From Antilocapra americana (Eukaryota; Chordata; Mammalia; Artiodactyla; Antilocapridae), in the NCBI GenBank assembly GCA_007570785.1, contig ML660211.1, positions 1,364,602 through 1,428,601 on the forward strand: a DNA stretch of 64,000 nt, in the 5' to 3' direction. Position 1 is the first letter of the stretch, and each line of letters starts with the position of its first letter. Under the pieces are notes generated by a model that worked only from the letters and a program-made list of their open reading frames with translations, was not told the origin of the DNA and did no database searches. Of the stretch, positions 34,680-45,957 are shown piece by piece. Position numbers and translations under genes: made by a program.

Positions 34680-34830
34680 ATTTATTTGGCCATAAATTTC
34701 ATAATCCCATCTAAAACTTCATTTCTTCAGACAGAATCTGGGATAATTCCACCTAGTTTATAATATTGTTAAGAAATACATTAATGTACATGAAAATACC
34801 TCACATAGGGCCTGAAGTAGTCATTTGGAG
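34680..34830 (-). mobile_element. MIR SINE fragment
   Basis: Weak MIR order in reverse ('acttcatttcttcagac ... gataattccacctag ... cctcacatagggcctg'). A second copy close to the previous one in the same orientation. Confidence 0.45.
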
Positions 34831-35898
34831 CAAACATTTTCTTCCTCTCTCCATTCCCAAAAGAATTAACCCTTCAAGGATGGTCATATAATCCTTGATC
34901 AATTATTGTTTGATTATACTTGTTGAGAGATCATTGGCTTGAAAATATTAATTTCATTTCCCAAACTCCCTAATTTACTCTAAGTTTACATGGTTGGAAA
35001 ATAGGGCTCATTATAGAAAGAAAAAGAAATAAGGGAAGGAAGAAGGGAGGGAGGAAAAAGAGAAATAAAGTGAGTTATCATGTTTAGCAGAAAGCAAACC
35101 ATTCATCTTAAGCAGAGATAAGATAAGGAAAGGATTAGAGAAAAAATGAACACGTTTTCCCTCAAACCACTTCACTCCGGGAAAGGCAGATTCCTTAGAG
35201 CAGCCTTTGACACACAAGAATTTTAAACTTATATTTTGCCACAAAAATTGTTTAGAGGGTAATTTATGGATGTTTTCAAAACGTTAACTACTTTCATTCT
35301 GCTAGCTTTATGGCCAACATATGTCTCTTCCAGGAAAGAGGGTGAATACTCAGAATCTTCAACAACAAATCTACTCTTCTGAAAAAGACACTGTAATTGA
35401 ACAAATGGGAATAAATTTAGTCATTTCCATGGCCTTTCCGGTCAGCCTTATCCTCTAAAGTATAAATTAGCGTGGCAGAGGCACCGGAAGGTTTCCCCGC
35501 TGGTTTGTTAAAAGGTGAGTCGCTTAATGCCAGCAATATTGCAAATCAGACAGAGGTTATTTGCCTTTCACAGATCTGTGGGCCAACACTGAGCATAATT
35601 TAGAAGGAAAAGGCCATTCACCCAGTCACTCAGCCATTTGCCCCCTAAATCTCAGAGGCAGCTTAAATTTCATGTTACTTCTAGGAACGTGGGTCTGTGC
35701 CAGCATCCACAGCTATGAAATTGGGGCAAGAGACATCAGATATCAGCTAACCTGGATGGCTCATTTTCTAAATGAAAACAGAAGTATTTGCCCAAGACTC
35801 ATGTCTAGTATGAGAAAATATTAAGACTAAAACCAAGAAGATAATAACTCTTCACAAAACAACTAACCAAGCCCAAGATAGATAATAAAGCAGTACTC
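34831..35898. other. No recognised feature; short purine tract
   Basis: Apparently unique DNA with an A/G-rich tract at about 35014-35070. No convincing frame. Confidence 0.45.
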
Positions 35899-35907
35899 TC
35901 TTGCCTA

Positions 35908-36136
35908 TGTGTGCATGCATACTCAGTCATGTCCGATTCTTTGTTATCCCATGGACTGTAGCCTCCCCTACCAGGTTCCTCTGTCCATGGGAATTCTTCA
36001 GGCAAGAATACTGGAATGGGTTGCCATTTCCTCCTTCAGGGGATCTTCCCAACCCAGGGATCAAACCCGCATATCCTGCGTCTCCTGCTTTGGCAGGCAG
36101 ATTCTTTACCACTGCATCATGTGGAAAGCCCTATTT
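35908..36136 (-). mobile_element. Bov-tA SINE with target duplication
   Basis: A full Bov-tA in reverse, flanked by TCTTGCCTA at 35899-35907 and 36137-36145. The tail has the 'gtgcatgcat' variant. Confidence 0.92.
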
Positions 36137-36163
36137 TCTTGCCTAGCATGTATCAAATTCTCT

Positions 36164-36197
36164 AATCTTTAGAATCTTTAGAATCTTTAGAATCTTT
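36164..36197. repeat. 9-base minisatellite
   Basis: AATCTTTAG repeated 3.8 times without mismatch. Confidence 0.95.
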
Positions 36198-37483
36198 CAA
36201 TGCCAAATATTACCATACCCTCAGATCGGTTCAAAAACAACAACAAAAAAATACTTTGCATTTTTTTGAAATTGGGATGCACCTCACAGTTGCTGAGTAC
36301 ATCTAATCAGTGTCTATTTTTCTGTACTACTCATTAGTCAATGGCACATCTAGAAACTAAAGTCTGGGAGTCAAGGGAATTCTGATTATTTCTTTTAAGA
36401 AAACTGAGGCTTATCGGAGCCATAAAGTTCACACGTTGCTATGTGACAAAAATGAGGACAGAAAGCACATCCCCTTGACACTGAAGCCTTGAGTCATTCT
36501 ACTTCGCTCAACCAGCGTGGGACGTTTTAGTCGGTAACAGAGTCCATGTCACCGTACAGGATGTTCATCTATTTGCCCAGAACCTATCCCTGTCTGCCCT
36601 CTTCCCAAGAATGGTTCTTTGAGAAAGCACCCTTTCTTCATCTTGTTGCAGTCATGTAGTTTGGATGACATAAGCCAAGGAATACAATTTCATTCATTTT
36701 ATCAGTGTTTGCTTCAGAAATGAGCAAAAGCCAATTCAAAAAGATGGATTTCTCCTGGACACAGTGATAGTTTCAGATTAGAACAATCAGAATAAAGATC
36801 AAGAATTTTGTTAGGTAAATATGGGGAGCAATTGCTTTTCTCCTTCCAAGAATAAATGAAGAAGCACACAGCCCTGATTACTGGTGGCTGACATACCTCC
36901 AGCAGAGAGATACAAAGCTGCCAGTAAAGCAGACATGTGACAAAAGGCAGAGACAATCACAGGGAAACTGAGCCAAATCTTGTATTAAACCATGTCTGAA
37001 GCCTGACCTGGCTTCAGTATTAACAGCAGTATGACCAACAAATTTCCTCTATCGTTTAGGGCAGATGGAGTTGAATTTTCTGTTATTTACAACCATTAAA
37101 ATAATCATACCCCGTACATCACCCAGTGTGCCACAAAAGCCCAGCCAACATTAGACTAGCATCCCATTCGTACCAAATATAATGTCTTTAAGATGTCTGC
37201 TGCTCAACTAAGTCTTATGCCCCATCTAAGTCCAAGCCCAAATATATAACTACATTATCTAAAGGCATCTCAATAAGCAGATGTGCCAGGAAAACATCGA
37301 CTGACATTCTAGTATGGAGCCTATAATTTTAAACAAACGTAATAATCATGACAAATCGCATGCATATCTTAGGTCAAGATTCAATTTACATAACCAATAG
37401 CCAAAGCATGCATTGCAGTCTCACATTCCTTTTACTACTGTTTTAAGTTCAAACTACAGTTAAGTTCAACAGCAGTAAACAGG
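36198..37483. other. No recognised feature
   Basis: Apparently unique. A weak MIR-like trace ('aagaaaactgaggcttatcg') lies near 36400. No convincing frame. Confidence 0.4.
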
Positions 37484-37745
37484 GTTGCTGCTGTTCAGCT
37501 GCTAAGTTGTGTCTGAGTCTTTGCAGCCTCGTGTGTTGCAGCATGCCAGGCTCCTCTGTCCTCCACGGTCTCCCAGGGATTGCTCAAACCCGTGCCCATT
37601 GAGTTGGTGATGCTATCTAACCACCTCATCCTTTGCTGCCCCCTTCTCCTTTTGCTTTCAATTTTTCCCAGCATCAGGGTCTTTTTCAATGAGTTGGCTC
37701 TTCGCATCAGGTAGCCCAAGTACTGGAGCTTAAACTTCAGCAAGG
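37484..37745 (-). mobile_element. BovB 3'-end fragment (BovA-like)
   Basis: 260 bases ending in the BovB tail, read on minus. The frame here (YLGYLMRRANSLKKTLMLGK, then [15 protein letters not shown]) is the last part of the BovB protein, truncated and not functional. Confidence 0.85.
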
Positions 37746-37911
37746 GGATTAGCGATGGATAAAGTACTTTTTGATTCTCCCAGAAGTCTTTTGATTTAGT
37801 GAGGACACCCTGGCAGTCCTCAGCTCTACTGAGATTCACCAGTCATACACACCACCAATATGTCTGACTCTTCATCTTCTATTAAAACAATGACTTTTGT
37901 TCCATTTATTT

Positions 37912-38106
37912 AAAAGTGAAAATGAAAGTCGCTCGGTCCAACTTTTTGCAACCCCATGGACCATACAGTCCATGGAATTCTCCAGGCCAGAATACTGGAG
38001 TGCGTAGCCTATCCCTTCTCCAGGGGATCTATCCAACTCAGGGACTGAACCAGGGTCTCCTGCATTGCAGGCAGATTCTTTACCAACTGAGCTAACCTTG
38101 CCTCTA
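37912..38106 (-). mobile_element. Bov-tA SINE
   Basis: In reverse, with tail 'agtgaaaatgaaagtcgctc', body 'gtccatggaattctccaggc' and head 'accaactgagctaac'. Same subtype as the copy at 38913. Confidence 0.88.
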
Positions 38107-38199
38107 ATATCACAAGGCATTAAAACCTTTATATCAATATTTACTGTGTGTTGTGAAGTTAACAGAAAATTGTCTCACAAGCTTTCTAACTCCCTCCTT

Positions 38200-38460
38200 C
38201 CTTAAAATAAATCTTGTCTTTACTTATTTTAATTTTTAGTTTATATCTGAGTATAGTTTATTACAGTCTGTGCTAGTTTCAGTCATATAGAAACATGATT
38301 CAGTAAATACATATGCATGTTCTTTTTCAGATTCTCTTCCCTTATAGGCCATTGCAGAGTACTGAGTAAAGTTCCCTGTGCTATACAGCAGGTCCTTGTT
38401 GATTATCTGTTTTTTATATAGCGGTGTGTATATGTTGATCCCAAACTCCCACCTTAAAAT
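38200..38460 (-). mobile_element. L1 3' UTR fragment
   Basis: In reverse: 'gagtatagtttattacag', 'gattcagtaaatacatatgc', 'gttccctgtgctatacagca' and 'gatcccaaactccc'. An older L1 terminus. Confidence 0.8.
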
Positions 38461-38689
38461 CTTGTCTATTAAATAACTAAGCTACATTCCCAGGCCAGGG
38501 TCTATTCCAGACACTGATTTCTTACCTCATAACGAGGAAGAAGCAGGCCAGGATACCATCACAAACTGTCTCAGGAAGCAACGGTTCACACTTCTGATCA
38601 GCCTTCTCAGACCAACCATGCACACTTTTGATTAAGCAATAAATGAAGGGTGAGTGATATGATAGATTTTAATCTATGCTCATAATCCC

Positions 38690-38900
38690 CCCTGAGATGG
38701 TATCATTAACATCAGAACAGCTAAAACAGTATCCATCTCATAGTTGACTATGAGAATCAAATGAGTTGATATTTGTAAAGCACTTAGAACACAAGAATAT
38801 AGTAAGTGCCAGAACAAGCAGTAATTTAACTTTTAAAAATAATCTCTATTTTCACATGAAGAGATCTGAAGCTCAGCTAAACAAAAGATCATATGACTAA
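38690..38900 (-). mobile_element. MIR SINE
   Basis: In reverse: 'ccatctcatagttgactatg', 'gtaaagcacttagaacac' and 'atagtaagtgcc'. Sequence at 38840-38900 may be a separate trace. Confidence 0.6.
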
Positions 38901-38912
38901 TGATGCAAATAA

Positions 38913-39107
38913 GTAAAAGTGAAAGTTGCTCAACTGTGTCCGACTCTTTGCAACCCCATGGACCATACAGTCCATGGAATTCTCCAGGCCAGAATGCTGG
39001 AATGCATAGCCTATCCCTTCTCCGGGGGATCTTTCCAACCCAGGAATTGAACTGAGGTCTCCTGCATTACAGGTGAATTCTTTACCAGCTGAGCTACAAG
39101 GAAAGCC
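38913..39107 (-). mobile_element. Bov-tA SINE
   Basis: A complete copy in reverse, with tail 'agtgaaagttgctcaactg' and head 'accagctgagctacaaggaa'. Followed directly by a partial second copy. Confidence 0.88.
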
Positions 39108-39215
39108 CAGGTATACTGGAGTGGGTAGCCTATCCCTTCTCCAGGGATATTCCTGACCCAGGAATCAAACAAGGGCCTCCTGAATTGCAGGCAGATTCTT
39201 TACCAACTGAGCCCA
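39108..39215 (-). mobile_element. Bov-tA SINE, head half only
   Basis: It repeats the proximal half of the preceding SINE ('atactggagtgggtagcc' to 'accaactgagccc') in the same orientation, with no tail half. Together they form a tandem 1.5-unit arrangement. Confidence 0.8.
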
Positions 39216-39382
39216 AACAACCAGAACTCAAACTGGGGTCTCTAAACTCTTTGAACTCAATATTCCATATGTGTATCAAGTAGGTACACAAGTACCTATG
39301 AGAACACTTATAAACCAATGTGCTATTGGTTCAACAAAAACACTTTAATCTTCGCAGTTACTAACGTCCATCTGGCATGTTG

Positions 39383-39562
39383 CTGTTGTTTTCGTTGTTC
39401 AGTCACTAAGCTGTGTCCGACTCTTTGCGACCCCATGGACCACAGCACACCAGGCTTCCCTGTCCATCACCAACTCCCGGGGTCCACCCAAACCTATGTC
39501 CATTTAGTCCGTGATGCCATCACACCATATAATCCTCTGTCGTCCCCTTCTCCTCCTGACAT
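39383..39562 (-). mobile_element. BovB 3'-end fragment
   Basis: About 180 terminal bases of BovB, tail read as GTTGTTCAGTCACTAAG. Confidence 0.85.
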
Positions 39563-40240
39563 GAGGTACACCCAAAATTCAGATCACTATCACAGGACTG
39601 AAACTGTTGTCAACACTTAGAGCCCAGCAGATTTAGTCGTATTTGTATAAAAAAGTGGAGACAAAAAATGCCTCATTCTGACGCCATCAAATACACTGTC
39701 CTTAAGGATGTCTCTGGGTAAAGCGAGGTTCAGGAACTCTAAATGAACCATGTAATGAAATGAAACATATTGGAAGAAAAGTATTTAAACAAAATGTTAG
39801 CCTTTGCTCTACCCCATATATAGCATGTTAAGGAAGTAACCAGCAGAGAGAACAAGACTAGCCTTCATTTCTCCTGGTGCTAGAGTTTTCTTTTGGGGAA
39901 TTTCTGCTTTGCCTCTTGGGGCTCATAAGTATATTTCAAAATGAGCAAGTATATCCATTCTCTTTAATATAATACTTCTCCTCCCTTAGGGTTTACCTTG
40001 GAGAATAATAAATTTCCGATCAGAAACTTAAGATTTGATGTGAGGCTTCACAGTCTGCTGGGAAGGGAAATATACTGTGGAAGTAGGTACCAAAGCAGAG
40101 CAAAAACTCCATCTCTTGAGCCCAGGGATCAACAGAAATCCAGATTAGCCTAAAGGCAATCAGGTAATTACTCTAATGAAAAAAACAAAAAGAAATTCAC
40201 TGGCGCTTTTTTTTTCTTGGCTCCTCTTGTCAAACAGCCT
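39563..40240. other. No recognised feature
   Basis: Apparently unique DNA. Confidence 0.45.
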
Positions 40241-40702
40241 CTGTTGTTGTTATTCAGTCACTAAGTCCTGCCCACCTCTTTGTGACCCAATGGACTACAT
40301 CATGCCAGGCTTCCCTGTCCTTCACCATCTCCCAGAGTTTGCTCAAACTCAAGCCCAGTTGGTAATGCCATCCAACCATCTCTGTTGCCCCCTTCTCCTC
40401 CTGCCTTCAATCTTTCCCAGCATCAGGGTCTTTTCCAATGAGCTGGCTCTTCATATCAGGTGGCCAAAGTATTGGAGCTTCAGCTTCAGTCCTTCCAGTG
40501 AATATTCAGGATTGATTTCCTTTAGGATTACTGGTTTGATCTACTTGCAGTTGAAGAGTCTTTCAAGAGTCTTCTCCAGCACCACAGTCCAAAAGCATCA
40601 GTTCTTCAATGTTCTGTCTTTTTACAGTCCACCTCTCACATCCCTTCACGCTACTAGAAAAACCAAGCTTTGACTATACGGACCTTTGTCAGCAAAAAGT
40701 GT
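40241..40702 (-). mobile_element. BovB 3' end, 5'-truncated
   Basis: 460 bases of the BovB C-terminus and tail, from 'tgttgttgttattcagtcac' to 'ggacctttgtcagcaaa'. A 165-codon plus-strand frame across it is antisense and meaningless. Confidence 0.88.
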
Positions 40703-40829
40703 TAGGAATCTGTATTGATGGCAGATCTGTTTACCACCTCTCTATTACATAAAAGAACAGCAATTCTTACTTATCCAGCCTCATGTCTGCCCATTTATCT
40801 AACCTATAAGCTTCCTCCCAAATTAGGTT

Positions 40830-41080
40830 TAAAGGTTTTGGAAAGCCTGTGCTTTCTCTGGCCTCTTTATCTGTCCAGGGATTCTTTCCCTCTTGTCACT
40901 AAAAAATTCCTACTCATTCTTTGGATTTTGGCTTAAATATCACCCCCATCACCCACACCCAGATGATATCTTGATAGCCTGGTCAACAATCTCTCCTCCC
41001 TATAAACTCCAAAAGGCCAGGGCAGTACCTATCTTACTTTTTATCTGCAAAAGACTCAATAAATATTTACATAATGGACT
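40830..41080 (+). mobile_element. L2 LINE 3' end
   Basis: 'attcctactcattctttgg', 'ttggcttaaatatcaccccc' and the terminal 'gactcaataaatatttac' occur in the L2 order. Confidence 0.7.
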
Positions 41081-42263
41081 TAAATTTAGTGGTCAATGGG
41101 ACAGTATATTCAAAAAAAAAAAAAAACTGACTGTTATGCCATGTCATTTAACCTAAGGGTTAATGAATCACAAAAGAGAGTTCCAAAATGCTAGAGTCAT
41201 TTGGAAATGGTTACTAAGTTCAGCTGCATCTTGACAATTTGAAGAATTCACTCTAAAAATCTGTGGATCAAAAGAGCTTACAAAAGACGAAAAAGAAAGA
41301 AAGAAGAAAAAGAGTATATGACTGGTTTTCTATTAATATGTGATTTTTGAAAATTCTGCATAATTCTTTAAACTCTGGTTATAATGGTATGTGTGTAGGG
41401 AGAACTCTGATGATTTTACAAATCTTGGCTTTCTGGTGAACAGTGTTAAAAATGCTGGAGTCAGAACTAAATTATATTTAAATACATGGGAAGTAATTTG
41501 GCTTGGTTTCCTATTGTTATTTTGTACATTCAAGACAATCAATCAAAAAATACAATAAAAAAATCTGATGAGAGGGCAGGAAATAACCTTTCATGACAAC
41601 GTCTAGGCCACATATGATTTGTTTCCCGAAATTGAGGTCCTAAGTGACAATTCTGTCTTTGACCTTGTATTCATTCGAGGTTTTATGTCTGTAGTTATAA
41701 TGAGTTGCCCAGCCCTGGTCTTGGTCTCTTCTGTGGCATGTCATTATCTCCTTACTCATTTTCCTGTTGTTTCTGTCTGCGATTTGCTAGGGTTTGTTCT
41801 TTAAAACATCCTGTTGTTACCTGACATACATAGCTTTTTTTCCTAGGTATTTTCTCTCCAAAATACTCCTTCCCAGCAACCAGGGAATATGTCACCTGAA
41901 ATACATGGGAGTGTTTTCTCCTCTGATATGGAAAAAAAAAATATTTACAGCCCAATACACTAAATAAATCCAGAAAATATCTTCACTTAAAAAAAGAAAA
42001 GTATGAAAATGTTCTGATTTTCTAAAGTAGTAAATATAGAGACTATTTCTCAATACAGTGAAATTACTCCCTATTTGTCCACAATGGAAGGGAATGGGGC
42101 ATTCCTGTTTTAATGATCTACTTTTTATTTATAGTCTATATATATATGTATAAAATTGTTATAAATAGTAAATGCGTTAAAATTTTTATATTAATAGGAC
42201 TGGCTTTTAAAACATAATTTCAAAACAGGACTGAACATCAGTTGTTCTGTCCCTATGATCAAG
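41081..42263. other. AT-rich DNA, no recognised feature
   Basis: It contains an A14 run near 41111, a GA-rich patch near 41290 and a short TA run near 42138. No protein-like frame. Confidence 0.45.
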
Positions 42264-42271
42264 AAGTCATT

Positions 42272-42412
42272 CCCTGGTCCAATGGCTAAGGTGCAACTTT
42301 CCCAATGCAGGAAGCCTGAGTTCAGTCCCTGGTCAGGGAACTAGATCCCACATGCTGCAACTAAGACCTTTGAACAGTCAAATAAATAAATAAATTTTTT
42401 TTAAAAAATAAT
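42272..42412 (+). mobile_element. CHR-type tRNA-derived SINE
   Basis: 'tggtccaatggctaaggtgc', B-box-like 'gagttcagtccc', 'gaactagatcccacatgctg', 'caactaagacc' and the AATAAATAAATAAA tail match the CHR family shared by ruminants and whales. It is flanked by AAGTCATT at 42264-42271 and 42413-42420. Confidence 0.88.
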
Positions 42413-42544
42413 AAGTCATTCAAATATCCTGAATTCTCTTAGGTAATTATTATAAACACCAATAGTCCTTGCACTTAAAATACGCGATGTGTTGTTTTAG
42501 TTGGGGCTTTTTGCCTTTTGAGACCTGAACAAACAGAAGTTGAC

Positions 42545-42820
42545 TGAAATATAATCTAGATCTTATCACTTTCCATCCAGATGATACTGCAATAGCTTCC
42601 TAATCAAGTTCAGTCTTTCTCTTCACTCTGACTTCCCCTACTCGGATACTTGTATCATGTTATCTCCTGTCTCCAAAATTTCAAATATTCCCCCAGTTTA
42701 TATATTATCAGATCCCACTTACTTTGCCTAGTTTAAGACCTTCCAAGATTGATTCCCTTACTTTCCAAACTTAATTCTCCATCCACCTCAAACCACTGTT
42801 TAGTCTGTTATCCTAATATA
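42545..42820 (+). mobile_element. Possible L2 fragment
   Basis: Loose resemblance to the L2 3' region ('agatcttatcactttccatcc', 'caatagcttcctaatcaag'). Weak. Confidence 0.3.
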
Positions 42821-42827
42821 GTTCTAC

Positions 42828-42848
42828 GTTTGTTTGTTTGTTTGTTTT
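42828..42848. repeat. GTTT microsatellite
   Basis: Five tandem GTTT units beside the following SINE. Confidence 0.9.
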
Positions 42849-42861
42849 CATTTTTATTGGA

Positions 42862-43071
42862 CTTCCCTGGTGGCTCAGATGGTAAAGCCTCTACCTACAA
42901 TGCAGAAGACCCGGGTTAAATCCCTGGGTCAAGAAGATCTCCCAGAGAAGGAAATGGCAACCCACTCCAGTATTCTTGCCTGGAAAATTCCATGGATGGA
43001 GTAGCCTGGTAGGCTACAGTCCATGGGGTTGCAAAGAGTCAGACACGACTGAGCCACTTCACTTTTTCTTT
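42862..43071 (+). mobile_element. Bov-tA SINE inserted in an L1 tail
   Basis: A full-length copy: head 'cttccctggtggctcag', body, tail 'gactgagccacttcac'. TTTATTGGA at 42853-42861 and 43073-43081 is the target duplication. L1 3' UTR sequence on minus continues on the right. Confidence 0.92.
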
Positions 43072-43072
43072 C

Positions 43073-43152
43073 TTTATTGGAGTATACCTGCTTTATAACG
43101 CTGTGTTATTTTCTGCCACACAGCAAAGTGAATCAGCCACAGGTATATTATT
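43073..43152 (-). mobile_element. L1 3' UTR fragment
   Basis: In reverse: 'tttattggagtatacctgc', 'acagcaaagtgaatcagcc'. It was split by the Bov-tA to its left. Confidence 0.7.
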
Positions 43153-43407
43153 CACTGTTTATTGTCATAAGCCCCAAAACACTCAACCCTCTCAGGGGTG
43201 GGGTCTAAGCAGAATTCCTCTAAGTGTAGAGAAGGGGAAACCCAAGAACAAAATCAGGGCTCTGAGAGGAAGGAGGCAGGGAAGAAGAGCAAATATGTGA
43301 TGGGAAGAAGAATCAACAGGGCTTGTGGTGGCTTTGTTGCCTCAAAGCTGAAAACATTAAGTTACTATTCATTGACCAATTGAGCACATAAATATCTATG
43401 GTTATTA

Positions 43408-43515
43408 CAAAGAAAGAGAGAGGGAAAAGAAGGGAGAGAGAAGGAAAGAGGAGAGAGGGAAGGAGAAAAGGAGAGAGGGAGGAGGAGCAGGAGGGAGGAG
43501 GGAATAGAGCAAAAC
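43408..43515 (+). repeat. Polypurine (GA-rich) tract
   Basis: About 105 bases almost entirely A and G on plus (GAGAGA, GGGAGG, AAGGAG units), with one C at about 43490. The mirrored polypyrimidine strand produces spurious Ser/Leu/Pro frames. Confidence 0.9.
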
Positions 43516-44384
43516 ATGAAAGAAACAAAGAGACAAGGAAGAAGCCGCCCCACTGAAGGTCAGTTTGGGTCATGCTGTTGTGTACATCACTTTCATAGGC
43601 TATGAAAGTAGGTTCTGAAAATTCAGAGCCTTGCAGGAGGGTCTATGTATACAAGACAGGCTTTTAAGGCTAAAAGTGATTGAATCCCAATAGGGAGCTG
43701 ATACTAACCACATTCAAGAGCGCAGGCTATCAGGAGCTAATGAGGCTGTCAGGTCTGGGAGCGAACCACAGCACAGACACATCGAAATGCTTCAGCGGGA
43801 GGTGTAACTAACAAAACAATGATTCCTTAATAGCAAAGCCACAAATGAGGAGGAAATGGAGCTACTTTAAAAAAAAAAGTTATCTTTTGCATCTAGAGAA
43901 AAAGATGACTTCCTCAAAGAAGGACAGTAAACAGGGAATGCGAGCGAGCCATGTAATGTAATTAATCAATTAATTGGTTTTCTGCAGTGTGCTAGAAATC
44001 TAAGTCATGGCATAAACAAAAAAGGTTAAACAGTAATTCTCACTGAATTCAGAACAATTTTAACAATTAGAGCTTACAGATTTGTATAGGCTTGTGATTC
44101 AAGGGTTATACAAAGATGGATATGAAATCCAAGAACAGTCTGAGCCTTTCTTACCTGTGAAGCTGGGTCTTCCTGTTTCGAAATATTATTCTGCATTTTT
44201 ACATGTGTAACCTGACTTACATCATAAAAGTAGAAATGTGTCTGTGATGCCATCTCCTGTGTTTGGGGGCGAATGTGGGGACCCAGTAACCTAAGGGTCA
44301 CCGCTCCATCCAAAGGCACCAACATGGACCACATGGGCAGGGGCGCTTGGCAGAAGACAGGTCTTTGGGCAGAAATTCCAGTTA
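43516..44384. other. No recognised feature
   Basis: Apparently unique; no convincing frame. Confidence 0.45.
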
Positions 44385-44545
44385 CTAGCTGCACCACGGT
44401 GCTTGCTTCCTAATCATTCTGTTTCACTCCTTTTGTCTGTGAAAATGAGAAACAATACTAACTAACCTTTAGGATTCAGAGGAGAATTATATGAGATTTA
44501 AGTGTCTGAAGCACACAGTGCACAATCAATGTTAGATATTAAAAT
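44385..44545 (-). mobile_element. MIR SINE
   Basis: In reverse: 'ctgtttcactccttttgtctg', 'aatactaactaacc' and 'gattcagaggagaattatatg', in MIR order. Confidence 0.6.
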
Positions 44546-45607
44546 CAGTCATGAGCTTCCAACACCATCAGGTTTTCCTCAGAGAATGTTGATTCCTCTC
44601 TTCAGTGAGAGGCCTAATGAAAGAGTAATACATTCTTCCCAGTCCCTGGATGTTAAATAGGTCAAGATGGCTAATTCCCAACCCTCCTAATAAAATGGCA
44701 GGAGAGCTGAGAGAGCTGGAGGTCAGCAGACAAAAACAGGTCTGCAGACGAGCACTGCATAATTCACTCCCTGAAGGACCTGCGGGCATCACAGCATCCT
44801 GGACTGTGTTCGATGGAAGCAGAGATGATCAGATTTATCCGGTGTCTTCCTGCTCCCTTGTAGCTGCAAACGGCTTCAAACCCAACAGGCAATTGAACAC
44901 CCCAGGCAATGTGCATCTCTAGAGAGCAATTTATGGTTAAGTTTCTGCTGAATATTTTAAAGATAATACCTAATGCATTATCAGGGAAAGCTCTTTTAAA
45001 GAACTTGCCCACCACTTCTAGCATTTCATTAAAGAAGTAAACTATATGTTTTCATTAACTGCCAAGCCATCTTTTGTCTGATTTGAAGAAGGAGTCTGGT
45101 ATACTAAGTTTCCTTTGGTTTTCAAAAACTGATTTCCTCAGGAGACACGATGACATAGATGGAACGTGGCAATTCTTCCTGAGGTGATCTGAATTCGGCC
45201 ACCAGGGCATATGCTACCCTCAGATGCATTCCCACAGGTACTACCTCTTCCAGAGGAGTGGAAACTCAAGACCTAAGCAAACTGAGCTTCTACGCATAAA
45301 TCTGGGAACCACACAGGTCCTGAAGAGGAATAATTATCCTCCAAGAATATCACAGGATTGCTGTAAGTAATGTTAGCAATAACGGATTTTGGAAACTTGG
45401 CCGCACCTAATGATTGGATGTTGTCTACATAGGGATAGTGAATTGAGTCAGTGTTGCCACTTAAAGTTTATAAACCTGAGACAAACTTTTCAATTAACTC
45501 CATTCACTGCTAAAAGAAAATTTTAATACAGGGGTGCTTAGTCCCCCACCTCTAATCATTAACTAGCCCATAAAGTAGTGTTTTCATTAAAGCCTTTAGT
45601 AAAATGT
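44546..45607. other. No recognised feature
   Basis: Apparently unique DNA; frames under 100 codons without resemblance. Confidence 0.45.
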
Positions 45608-45955
45608 GTCCTAGTTCGCTCAGACTGCCGTAACAAAATCCCATGTGTTGGGGGGTGTCTGCTTCTCACAGTTCTGGAGGCTGAATGTGAGACCCGGGTG
45701 GCTGCTCTGGTGAGAGCTCTCATCCCAACTTGTGGATGGACACTTTCTTGCTGCGTCTTCATGCAGGAGAAAGAAAGAGCCCTCTTTCTACCTTCTTATA
45801 AAGCTTTTCAGCCCCTCATGAGGGTCTCGCTGCCAGGACCTAATCTACCCCTAATCATCACCCCAATGCCTATTTCCTAATACCATCCAATTGAGGGTTA
45901 GGACTACAACATATGAATTTGTGGAAGACACAAACAATCAGTCCATAATGAATAT
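45608..45955 (-). mobile_element. MLT1-type LTR (ERVL-MaLR)
   Basis: In reverse: 'ctcagactgccgtaacaaa', 'cacagttctggaggctg', 'ttcttataaagc', 'gagggttaggactacaacat' and 'atgaatttgtgg', the full MLT1 LTR order. Only LTR sequence is present. It ends two bases before the mariner element. Confidence 0.88.
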
Positions 45956-45957
45956 AT

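Noticed and set aside
36164..36197. Possible CRISPR-like repeat array
   Set aside because: Nine-base units in direct contact without spacers in a mammalian genome; a minisatellite.
40176..40673. 165-codon plus-strand open frame
   Set aside because: It is antisense to a minus-strand BovB 3' end; the Leu/Pro/Ser-rich text recurs at every reversed BovB tail.
43313..43573. Ser/Leu/Pro-rich minus-strand frames resembling a low-complexity protein
   Set aside because: Direct translation of the polypurine tract's complement.
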